Source: VAUL01 sp964603155 (GTDB taxonomy: Bacteria > Desulfobacterota > Desulfuromonadia > Desulfuromonadales > BM103). Taken from it: DNA of 42,919 nt. The stretch lies in assembly GCA_964603155.1 (NCBI GenBank), contig CAZRTZ010000017.1, forward strand, positions 1-42,919. Reading direction: 5' to 3'. Positions within the stretch are counted from its first letter, which is position 1, and every line of letters starts with the position of its first letter. The notes beneath the pieces are model-generated. The model saw only the letters and a program-made list of their open reading frames with translations, was not told where the DNA came from and ran no database searches. Of this stretch, positions 18,918-25,598 are shown piece after piece. A program made the position numbers and the translations under genes.

Positions 18918-19472
18918 ATGTCAGAAGACACCGTTGTCACCCGCCGCAACCTCATCAAGCTGTCCTTGGCCTCCGGGGCCGTCTTGGCCACCGGGCTCCC
19001 CATGGCGGCCCTCGCCGGCGACAAGCCGATCGCCCCGGAGTTCCGCCCCGAGCACGCCAAGCTGCGCTTCCTGGAGTCGATGAACTGCTCGCAGGCCATC
19101 CTGGAGACCTACGCCCCGGAGTTCGGCATGTCCGTCGAGAACGCCCGTAAAGTCGCTGCGGCCTTCGCCGGCGGGATGGGGATGGGCTCAGAGTGCGGCG
19201 CCGTGACCGGCGCTTTCATGGTCATCGGCATGAAGTACGGCAAGACCCGCGATGACGACTCCCGCGCCGACAGCGAAACCTTCAAGCGCTTGGCCGAGTT
19301 CGTCAAGGAGTTCAAGGCCAAGCACGGGCACATCGAGTGCTCCGTCCTGCTGGAGACCGACATGGGTACGCCGGAGGGGGTCAAGGAGGCCGCCGGCAAG
19401 GGCCACTTCACGAACCGCTGCCCGGCGTTCGTCAAGACAGCGGCGCTGTTGCTGGAGAAGGCTCTGGTCTGA
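18918..19472 (+). CDS. Tat-exported C_GCAxxG_C_C family protein
   Basis: The 184-residue protein has a twin-Arg signal (VTRRNLIKLSLASGAVLATG), followed by the family pattern: MNCSQAILETYAPEFG, then a Gly-rich helix with SECGAVTGAFMVIG, an IECSVLL Cys and NRCPAFV. The conserved Cys set is thought to bind a metal or redox cofactor, and the role is unknown. A twin-Arg signal implies folded, cofactor-loaded export. AGGAGG lies 5 nt before ATG 18918; another ATG at 18915 is too close. A strong terminator follows. Confidence 0.88.
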   Translation: MSEDTVVTRRNLIKLSLASGAVLATGLPMAALAGDKPIAPEFRPEHAKLRFLESMNCSQAILETYAPEFGMSVENARKVAAAFAGGMGMGSECGAVTGAFMVIGMKYGKTRDDDSRADSETFKRLAEFVKEFKAKHGHIECSVLLETDMGTPEGVKEAAGKGHFTNRCPAFVKTAALLLEKALV

Positions 19473-19522
19473 CCGCGCGGCCACTTGGGTGCGCTGCCAC
19501 AGCGGGTTAGGTTCAAATCTTC

Positions 19523-19566
19523 TGCCAAATGACACGGCCACCCGGTTCCCCAGGTGGCCGCTTTTT
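19523..19566 (+). terminator. Terminator of the C_GCAxxG gene, related to the 106-bp repeats
   Basis: CGGCCACC (19535-19542) pairs with GGTGGCCG (19553-19560) and is followed by CTTTTT. The stretch from TGCCAA (19523) on resembles the first part of both 106-bp repeats, including the upstream TTCAAATC shared with copy 2. Confidence 0.85.
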
Positions 19567-19589
19567 GGGGCGTTTGATTGATTCTCGGC

Positions 19590-19619
19590 TGGACAGTACA
19601 GGGGCGTTTCAACTATATA
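19590..19619 (+). promoter_or_regulatory. Candidate promoter of the small beta-barrel gene
   Basis: TGGACA (19590-19595), 18-nt spacer, TATATA (19614-19619), about 32 bp before the GTG start. Confidence 0.35.
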
Positions 19620-19650
19620 GGGACTCCTAATATTTGATGAGGAGGCTGCT

Positions 19651-20253
19651 GTGAAGCGATTTGTAATCTTTTGGTTTGCCCTGTTGGTGGTGATTGGGTG
19701 GGAAGCCTCTACTGCAAATGCTCAACCGTATCTTTCGGGCAACATCGGATATGTCTGGCTTGAAGACTCTGACATGAGAGGGAACCAGAGCGATTCCGGG
19801 GAATTTTCCTTTGACAGAGGACTGGTCATCACCGCCGCCCTTGGCAAGGCACTTAGTGAGACGTTGCGTACTGAAATTGAGTTCGGATACCGCACGAATG
19901 AAGCCAATGAAGCAAGGAGGCCTAACGGTGACGCTCATAGTGTTGACTCGGACATCGTTACCTTGTCGATGATGGCAAACGTCTTTTACGATTTTATGCC
20001 CGACAGAACAATAAGCCCGTTCATCGGCGCAGGGATCGGAATTGCCAATGTCGATGGAGAGGTTCCGAATAACAACGGCAAGGACGATGTGTTCGCCTAC
20101 CAACTTGCGGCCGGTGCAGGCTTTGCGATCACGGAGAAGTTGAAAATTGAAGTGCAATACCGGCTTTTCGGCACGGACAACCCCGAATTCAGGAACGTTG
20201 AGGCCGAATACATAACGCACAACTTGTTATTTGGGCTGCGCGGAAGCATATAG
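19651..20253 (+). CDS. Small outer-membrane beta-barrel protein
   Basis: The 200-residue protein has a signal peptide (MKRFVIFWFALLVVIGWEAS, cleavage near ANA-QP). It has about eight alternating strands with barrel-like stretches such as PYLSGNIGYVWLEDSD, LRTEIEFGYRT, SPFIGAGIGIANVDGE and LKIEVQYRLFG. It resembles the OmpA/OmpX-type eight-stranded barrel family, with no periplasmic peptidoglycan domain. The start is GTG, supported by GAGGAGG 5 nt upstream. Function is not known. A terminator follows within 31 bp. Confidence 0.8.
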   Translation: MKRFVIFWFALLVVIGWEASTANAQPYLSGNIGYVWLEDSDMRGNQSDSGEFSFDRGLVITAALGKALSETLRTEIEFGYRTNEANEARRPNGDAHSVDSDIVTLSMMANVFYDFMPDRTISPFIGAGIGIANVDGEVPNNNGKDDVFAYQLAAGAGFAITEKLKIEVQYRLFGTDNPEFRNVEAEYITHNLLFGLRGSI

Positions 20254-20283
20254 CAGACGCCAAGCAGGGTATTTCATTACGAC

Positions 20284-20316
20284 GAAAGGCCGGGGAGAGA
20301 TCCCCGGCCTTTCGTT
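20284..20316 (+). terminator. Terminator after the beta-barrel gene
   Basis: GGCCGGGGA (20288-20296) pairs with TCCCCGGCC (20301-20309) around GAGA, extended by GAAA/TTTC, then TTCGTTCT. Confidence 0.85.
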
Positions 20317-20528
20317 CTGTGTCTCACGGCGGTGGAAGGCGGCCTTAGCCCGTGGGAATTCCCGGGCAGCACCCCTGGTCCCTGGAGGCCGCTTCCGCTG
20401 GCAGGTTATTCGTGCCGACCCGGTCACCTGAAAGCCAGTCGGTTCCAGATAAAAACGGACCGCGCAAGCGGATTTCCGGCATGGCGGAGGCTTTGACGAC
20501 GGTGGACGGATGCGATAGGATGACGGTC

Positions 20529-20648
20529 ATGAGAGCTTTTTCCTTGATCGTCCTGCTGGTGCTTCTGACCGGGTGCACCAATAGGCCCAGTGCGCTGAAG
20601 GTGTCGGGTGTCTACACGCTGCAGGCCGTTTACGGCGAGAGCAAGTAA
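20529..20648 (+). CDS. Tiny lipoprotein (39 residues)
   Basis: The protein starts MRAFSLIVLLVLLTGCTNRP. It has a short basic n-region, a hydrophobic core and the lipobox LTGC with lipidation expected at Cys16, leaving a 24-residue mature peptide. AGGA lies 8 nt before the ATG at 20529. It resembles entericidin-like or other mini-lipoproteins only in size. It is 12 bp upstream of a second lipoprotein gene, so the two are likely co-expressed. Confidence 0.6.
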   Translation: MRAFSLIVLLVLLTGCTNRPSALKVSGVYTLQAVYGESK

Positions 20649-20660
20649 GCGGATCGCGCG

Positions 20661-20924
20661 ATGAAGAATTTTCTCTTGATGGCCATCTGCCTGCTGCTGG
20701 TGTCCTGCGCGGCAAAAGAGAGCAAACCGGTGCTTGGCCCGCATGGCGGGGTTTTACATCCGGTTGGCTGCGTCGCGCCGGTGGATAACTGCTACCTCGA
20801 AGCGATCAAGATCTGCCCTCAAGGCTTCACGGTCGTCGAAGCGATGGAAAGCCCCACCATTGCCTTCGACAGCGGCATTCCCCTGCTGGCCAAAAGTTAT
20901 TCGCTGCAGGTCGAGTGCAAGTAA
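20661..20924 (+). CDS. Small lipoprotein (87 residues), unknown function
   Basis: It has an N-terminal lipoprotein signal (MKNFLLMAICLLLVSCAAKE, lipobox LVSC). The roughly 70-residue mature part contains GPHGGVLHPVGCVAPVDNCY and further Cys (KICPQG, VECK) that may form disulfides. The ribosome site is weak. It is paired with the preceding mini-lipoprotein. The family was not recognised. Confidence 0.65.
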   Translation: MKNFLLMAICLLLVSCAAKESKPVLGPHGGVLHPVGCVAPVDNCYLEAIKICPQGFTVVEAMESPTIAFDSGIPLLAKSYSLQVECK

Positions 20925-20983
20925 GACCCCTCCTGCTTTTTCTCCAGGCTTCCCCTCGAAAAGCGAGCGTACCCTTCCAAAGC

Positions 20984-21355
20984 TCAGACTGCCGGGCGGT
21001 GGTGACGCCGCCAGATCAGGCCGTACACCACGGCATTAAGCAACAGCACGCCGAGGCCCAGGCCAAGCTGGGTCTGGCGGGTCAGCCCGCTGGGATAGAG
21101 AACCGGTTCGAGGTAGTGGGCGACGAATGGCCAGGTGTAGCCGCTTTCGCCACCCAGCCGGCGCAGGTGATTTTCCAGGTGGGTCAGGGGGCAGATCGCG
21201 CCGCCGAGTTCGATGCCGACCCCCCAGGCGGCGGCCGGCAGATGCAGCCACACCAGCCGCGGCCAGCGCAGCACCGCCAGCCCGCCGCCGACCACGAAGA
21301 GCACGAAGCCGGCATGGACCAGCACCACCAGGTCGGCCAGTAGGAGATAGTTCAC
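20984..21355 (-). CDS. DUF2784 small membrane protein
   Basis: The 123-residue protein has four hydrophobic segments. The DUF2784 pattern is visible: HAGFVLFVVGGG near residue 14, WLHLPAAAWGVGIELGGAIC, PLTHLENHLRRLGGESGYT and HYLEPVLYPSG. The conserved His, Glu and Cys may lie in the membrane. Its function is unknown. The ATG overlaps the end of the PfpI gene by 4 bp, suggesting coupling. Confidence 0.85.
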   Translation of the reverse strand: MNYLLLADLVVLVHAGFVLFVVGGGLAVLRWPRLVWLHLPAAAWGVGIELGGAICPLTHLENHLRRLGGESGYTWPFVAHYLEPVLYPSGLTRQTQLGLGLGVLLLNAVVYGLIWRRHHRPAV

Positions 21356-21855
21356 GTTGCGAGGAGCCGCATCAACTCGCGCATGAACGCCGGCAGATCG
21401 GCTGGATGGCGCGAAGTGACCAGGGTGCCGTCCACGACCACCTCCTGGTCGAGATAGTGTGCGCCGGCGGCCTTGAGTTCTTCGGCGACGCTCTTGTAGC
21501 AGGTGGCCGTGCGCCCGGCGAGCAGCCCGGCGCTGACGAGCACCTGCGGGCCGTGGCAGATGGCCCCCACCGGCTTGCCGGCGGCGACGAACGCCCGGGC
21601 GATCGCCGCGACCTGCGGCAGGTCGCGGATGGCGGCCGGAGCTTTCCCCCCCGGGAGGATGAGCAGGACATAGTCAGCCGGGTCGATGGCATCGAAAGTT
21701 TTGTCGACCTTGACGGCATAGGCGTGTTTGCCGGTGATGGTGCCGGGGTTCGGGGCGGCGACCTCGACGGTGCAGCCGGCTTCCTGGAGGCGGTAAAGGG
21801 GGACCAGGAGTTCGGAATCCTCGAAGCTGTCGGCGCTCAGGATCAGGGCTTTCAT
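21352..21855 (-). CDS. DJ-1/PfpI family protein
   Basis: The 167-residue protein has the class I glutamine amidotransferase-like fold: LILPGGKAPAAIRD and the nucleophile elbow AICHGPQVLVSAG with Cys near residue 104 followed by His. Relatives include glyoxalase III-type deglycases and the PfpI protease. The start at 21855 is preceded by GGAGG; an in-frame ATG at 21891 lacks one. It is coupled to the DUF2784 gene by a 4-bp overlap and is 169 bp beyond the cytochrome gene. Confidence 0.88.
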   Translation of the reverse strand: MKALILSADSFEDSELLVPLYRLQEAGCTVEVAAPNPGTITGKHAYAVKVDKTFDAIDPADYVLLILPGGKAPAAIRDLPQVAAIARAFVAAGKPVGAICHGPQVLVSAGLLAGRTATCYKSVAEELKAAGAHYLDQEVVVDGTLVTSRHPADLPAFMRELMRLLAT

Positions 21856-22024
21856 GGCGTTCCTCCGCTGGTTCTGGAATTGAACCTTCACGACAGGAAG
21901 TCTACCGCGTCACGGGCTGTCGTCCAGAGGCTCGCCTGGGTGGTAGAGGAGAAAGAGGGAGGGGCCGTCCCCGCATGCGGGCGCGACGGCCATCGTGGCG
22001 CGGAGTTTTTGCCAGGAGGTTCTG

Positions 22025-22468
22025 CTAGCTGGCCCGCGACTGCAGATAGGCGACCAGTTGCCAGATCTCCCGGTCGGGAAGTCCCTGCCAGGCCGGCATG
22101 ACCGAGCCCCGGGAGAGGTAGGGCTCGACGGTCTTGCCGGTTTCGATACGCCAATAAAGGAAGGCCGGGTCGGCGCTCCGGTAGCGCGGTTCGGTAAAAT
22201 CCGGCGCCGGCGGCTGGAAGAAGTCGGCCCGCGGCGAACGCCACTCCTCGGCGTGGCCGTGGCAGGAGGCGCACTTCTCGCGGAACAGGATCTTCCCGGC
22301 GGCAATCTGAGCCGGGTCGGTCAGCGCCCCAGCGGAGGGTTGGCGGGCGGGATAGGCAGGACGCTGCTCCCCGCAGGCGACGAGGACGAGGAGCAAGAGC
22401 AGCAGCATACCAGGGCGCGGTTTCCGTCCCCTGGGCGGGGCAGTGGCTCCCCTACGAATCACAATCAA
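22025..22468 (-). CDS. Monohaem cytochrome c, probable lipoprotein, in the hya operon
   Basis: The class I cytochrome c has one haem site, CASCHGH, and a candidate axial Met in SVMPAW. It is preceded by a basic then hydrophobic leader ending in the lipobox LVAC, so it is probably tethered on the periplasmic side of a membrane. The longest reading starts at TTG 22468, overlapping hyaP by 17 bp, and gives 147 residues. An ATG at 22408 gives 127 residues but has no clear ribosome site. Position right after hyaP suggests it takes electrons from the hydrogenase; this is inference. Confidence 0.78.
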   Translation of the reverse strand: MIVIRRGATAPPRGRKPRPGMLLLLLLVLVACGEQRPAYPARQPSAGALTDPAQIAAGKILFREKCASCHGHAEEWRSPRADFFQPPAPDFTEPRYRSADPAFLYWRIETGKTVEPYLSRGSVMPAWQGLPDREIWQLVAYLQSRAS

Positions 22469-22925
22469 TGCCCCACTTCCTTAGTTCGCCGACCACCCCC
22501 GCGACTACCGGTTCGATCGCTGCCGCCACGCTCGGCGTCAGTTGCGTCCCCATCTCGATGCACTCCGGCTGCACCCCCCAGACCACCAGTTCCGGCGGAA
22601 GGTGCCCCATCAGTTCGGACACCGCGAGGAGATCCTGAACCCCCATCTGGTGGACCGACAGTTTGCTGGCGAAGGCCCGGGGCACGTCTTCCCCTTCGAG
22701 CCGGAACACCTCTCCGGGTGGCGCGTGCATCTCGAGGGCGTCGATGATCAGCAGCTTGTCGATCTCCTCCAGGTGGGGGAGCAGATCGAGCCCGAGCGTG
22801 CCGCCATCGAGCAGGCTCACGTCGCCGTGGAAACGGAAACGGGATGCGAGGGTTTCCACCACCCGCACCCCGAAACCGTCATCGGTCATGATCGTGTTAC
22901 CCAGTCCGAGGACCAGAATCGCCAT
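22452..22925 (-). CDS. hyaP: Hydrogenase maturation endopeptidase (HyaP/HybD type)
   Basis: The 157-residue protein begins MAILVLGLGNTIMTDDGFG with the GLGN motif and acidic Ni-sensing residues of the HybD family. DALEMHAPPGEV and SVHQMGVQDLL supply the other conserved Asp and His. It removes the C-terminal peptide of the large subunit after Ni insertion, here probably the 15 residues after DPCLACAVH of HyaL. It follows hyaB directly with no spacer and overlaps the cytochrome c gene. Confidence 0.94.
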   Translation of the reverse strand: MAILVLGLGNTIMTDDGFGVRVVETLASRFRFHGDVSLLDGGTLGLDLLPHLEEIDKLLIIDALEMHAPPGEVFRLEGEDVPRAFASKLSVHQMGVQDLLAVSELMGHLPPELVVWGVQPECIEMGTQLTPSVAAAIEPVVAGVVGELRKWGIDCDS

Positions 22926-23579
22926 CTACAGATCCTTCGGTTCGATGTACTTGTAGCCGCTGAAGATGCCGCTGATGGTGCCGTTGCGCTCCTTCACGTC
23001 CATCAGCCAGGCGCTGTAGATGTGGTTGATGAAGAAACCGGCCAGCAGCCACATGACGCCATGGTGCATCAGCCGCAGCCATTGGCTGCCGACCAGGGTC
23101 AGCAGCCAGCCGGTCAGACCGTTCCAGAAGCCGCCCGGGGCGAACTGCCCATAGAGGGCGAAACCGGAGGCAATCTGGAAGAGGAAGAGGCAGAAGACGC
23201 CGAGGTAGGCCATCGCCGCCACCGGGTTGTGGCCGGCCTCGTAGGAGATTTGCTTGCCAGTGAAGGTGTAGTAGCGGAACATTTTGACGAAGCTGTGCCG
23301 CCCTTCAGGCGAGGTCCAGGGGAAGAAAACCTTCCAGGACGCGTGATGATTGCCTAAGAACATCCACAGGATGCGTGCGGCCACCGACACCGTGAAGAGG
23401 TAGGCGAAGACAAAGTGGAGGAAGCGCATCCAGCCCATGATGTATTGCGACGTTTCCGCCGCCGTCATGAACGGGTTGCCGATGTAGAAGCCGGTGATGG
23501 AGAGCATCACAATGGCGAGGGCGTTAACCCAATGGGTGATGCGCACCGGCCATTCGTAAACGTAGCGAATTTCAAGCAT
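22926..23579 (-). CDS. hyaB: Ni-Fe hydrogenase cytochrome b subunit
   Basis: The 217-residue membrane protein has four to five transmembrane helices. Candidate haem-ligand His are in RITHWVNALAIVM, WMRFLHFVFAYLF and LMHHGVMWLLAGFFINHIYS. It anchors the hydrogenase and passes electrons to quinone or another carrier. The stop is followed immediately by the hyaP start. Between it and hyaL lies a 96-bp gap filled by an inverted heptamer-repeat element. The symbol follows the Geobacter hyaSLBP naming. Confidence 0.93.
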   Translation of the reverse strand: MLEIRYVYEWPVRITHWVNALAIVMLSITGFYIGNPFMTAAETSQYIMGWMRFLHFVFAYLFTVSVAARILWMFLGNHHASWKVFFPWTSPEGRHSFVKMFRYYTFTGKQISYEAGHNPVAAMAYLGVFCLFLFQIASGFALYGQFAPGGFWNGLTGWLLTLVGSQWLRLMHHGVMWLLAGFFINHIYSAWLMDVKERNGTISGIFSGYKYIEPKDL

Positions 23580-23587
23580 AAGAACCT

Positions 23588-23672
23588 CCGTGATCAGTGA
23601 TCAGTGATCAGTGATCCGTAACCGGACCCTTTACGGGTTTGCCAATCACGGATCACGCCTCACGGATGACGG
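23588..23672. repeat. Inverted pair of 7-bp tandem arrays between hyaL and hyaB
   Basis: The left array reads CCGTGAT, CAGTGAT x3, CCGTAAC (23588-23622). The right array is ATCACGG, ATCACGC, CTCACGG, ATGACGG (23645-23672), which is the same CMGTGAT unit on the other strand. The 22-bp spacer holds ACCC-TTTAC-GGGT. Confidence 0.85.
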
Positions 23673-23675
23673 TCT

Positions 23676-25595
23676 TTAAAGCGCCCGTACCTTGATGATC
23701 TCCGTTCCGCTGCCGTCAAGCACGTGGACCGCGCACGCCAGGCAGGGGTCGAAGGAGTGGATGGTGCGCAGAATCTCCAGCGGCTTGGTCGGGTCGGCGA
23801 TCGGTGTGCCGACCAGCGCCGCCTCGTACGGTCCCGGCTGTCCTTTCGGGTCGCGCGGCCCGGCGTTCCAGGTCGAGGGAACCACCGCCTGGTAGTTGGC
23901 GATCCTGCCGTTCTCGATGCGGATCCAGTGACCGAGCGCGCCGCGCGGCGCCTCGTGGTAACCGAAGCCCTGGGCCTCGCGCGGCCAGGTGGCCGGATCC
24001 CACTTCTCCTTGTTGAAGGTCTCGTAGATGCCGCGCCCCATGTTGTCGGCCAGCTGGTCGAGCCACAGTTCGTTCTTCTGGGCGAGGATCAGGCAGTCGA
24101 CGCCGCGGGCGGCGGTGCGGCCGAGGGTGGAGAAGAGCGCGCTGGCCGGAGCACCGAGCTTGCCGAGGACGAAGTCGACGGTCTTCTTCACGTCGGGAAC
24201 GCCCTTGGCATAGGCGACCAGGATGCGGGCCAGGGGGCCGACCTCCATCGGTTGATCGAGGTAACGCGGCGATTTGACCCAGGAGTACTTGCCGTTGGTG
24301 TCGAGGAACTCGTAGGGCGGTTTCGGCCCGGTGTACTTGTGGCTGGTCTCGCCGTCGTACGGGTGCAGGCCGGCGTTGTCTCCCTTGCTGTAGGTGTACC
24401 AGGAGTGAGTCACGTACTCGGTGATCTTCTTCTCGTCCATCGGCTGGACGTTGGCGAGATCCCGCCCCATGATCACGCCGCGCGGGAAGAAGAGACTGCC
24501 NNNNNNNNNNNNNNNNNNNNNNNNNNNNNNNNNNNNNNNNNNNNNNNNNNNNNNNNNNNNNNNNNNNNNNNNNNNNNNNNNNNNNNNNNNNNNNNNNNNN
24601 ATGTAGGCGATCTTGTCGGCGTTCAGCGCGTTCTGGCTGTCCGGGTCGACCGGGACGTTGGCGAGATCCCGCCCCATGATCACGCCGCGCGGGAAGAAGA
24701 GACTGCCGGTCCCCGGACTGTTGTCCATCGGGAAGTCGCCGTAGGAGAGATAATTCCCTGTGCCGCCGCCGATCCCCGCCCAGTCGAGGTAGGCCGGTGC
24801 GACGGCCAGCAGGTCGGGGATGTAGACCTGCTCGACGAAGGTGCGCGCCTTGCGCAGCAGCTTGCGGATGTAGGCGATCTTGTCGGCGTTCAGCGCGTTC
24901 TGGCTGTCCGGGTCGACCGGGATCGACATACCGCCGACCAGGAAGGTCTGCGGGTGCGGATTCTTGGAGCCGAGGATGGCGTGAATCTTGATGACGTCCT
25001 TCTGCCATTCCAGCGCCTCGAGATAGTGGGCCAGGCCGATCAGGTTGACCTCGGGCGGCAGCTTGTAGGCCGAGTGCCCCCAGTAGGCGTTCTGGTAGGG
25101 GCCGAGCCGCCCGGTGCCGGCAAAGGCGGCGACCTTGTCCTGGACCCCCTTGAAGTAGTCGGTGCTCGACTTCGGCCAGTCGGAGATCGACTGGGCGATC
25201 TGCGAGGTCTTGGCCGGATCAGCCTTGAGGGCACTGACGATGTCGACCCAGTCGAGGGCGTGCAGGTGATAGAAGTGGATCACGTGATCCTGGACGTTCT
25301 GGATCCCCATGATCAGGTTGCGGATCAGGCGGGCGTTGTCCGGGATCTGGATCTTCAGGGCATCCTCGACGGCGCGGATGCTGGCCATCGAGTGGACCGT
25401 CGTGCAGACGCCGCAGAAGCGCTGGGTGAAATGATGGGCGTCGCGCGGGTCGCGCCCCTTCAGGATCGTTTCAATGCCGCGGAAGGCCGTGGAGGAGCTC
25501 CAGGCACTGGCAATCTTGCCCCCCTCGAGCTGGGCTTCGATGCGCAGGTGCCCCTCGATGCGGGTGATCGGGTCGACAGCAATTCTCTGGGCCAT
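23676..25595 (-). CDS. hyaL: Ni-Fe hydrogenase large subunit, interrupted by an assembly gap
   Basis: The large subunit carries both Ni-binding pairs: RFCGVCTTVHS (C61/C64) and DPCLACAVH near the C-terminus, followed by a 15-residue peptide cleaved in maturation. Cys rather than Sec is encoded, so it is a NiFe and not a NiFeSe enzyme. As written it is 639 residues, including 34 unknown ones from the N-gap (24501-24600) and a repeated segment. Removing the repeat leaves 570 residues, the usual length. It is 3 bp from hyaS and separated from hyaB by heptamer arrays. It is exported with HyaS through the Tat pathway. Confidence 0.93.
   Translation of the reverse strand: MAQRIAVDPITRIEGHLRIEAQLEGGKIASAWSSSTAFRGIETILKGRDPRDAHHFTQRFCGVCTTVHSMASIRAVEDALKIQIPDNARLIRNLIMGIQNVQDHVIHFYHLHALDWVDIVSALKADPAKTSQIAQSISDWPKSSTDYFKGVQDKVAAFAGTGRLGPYQNAYWGHSAYKLPPEVNLIGLAHYLEALEWQKDVIKIHAILGSKNPHPQTFLVGGMSIPVDPDSQNALNADKIAYIRKLLRKARTFVEQVYIPDLLAVAPAYLDWAGIGGGTGNYLSYGDFPMDNSPGTGSLFFPRGVIMGRDLANVPVDPDSQNALNADKIAYXXXXXXXXXXXXXXXXXXXXXXXXXXXXXXXXXXGSLFFPRGVIMGRDLANVQPMDEKKITEYVTHSWYTYSKGDNAGLHPYDGETSHKYTGPKPPYEFLDTNGKYSWVKSPRYLDQPMEVGPLARILVAYAKGVPDVKKTVDFVLGKLGAPASALFSTLGRTAARGVDCLILAQKNELWLDQLADNMGRGIYETFNKEKWDPATWPREAQGFGYHEAPRGALGHWIRIENGRIANYQAVVPSTWNAGPRDPKGQPGPYEAALVGTPIADPTKPLEILRTIHSFDPCLACAVHVLDGSGTEIIKVRAL
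24446..24922. repeat. Duplicated 55-bp blocks around the assembly gap in hyaL
   Basis: 24446-24500 equals 24653-24707, and 24601-24655 equals 24868-24922, each exactly 55 bp. The two blocks overlap by GGA at 24653-24655. The pattern equals the junction of a 267-bp tandem duplication or a mis-join. Confidence 0.9.
24501..24600. other. Assembly gap of 100 N
   Basis: A run of 100 N inside hyaL. It is probably a placeholder length; the flanks suggest that 160 bp would be missing if the duplication were real. Confidence 0.98.
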
Positions 25596-25598
25596 GGG

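Noticed and set aside
23588..23672. CRISPR-like array
   Set aside because: The units are only 7 bp, contiguous without spacers, and the two arrays are inverted; no cas genes are present.
23676..25595. NiFeSe hydrogenase with selenocysteine
   Set aside because: The C-terminal motif DPCLACAVH uses ordinary Cys codons with no in-frame TGA.
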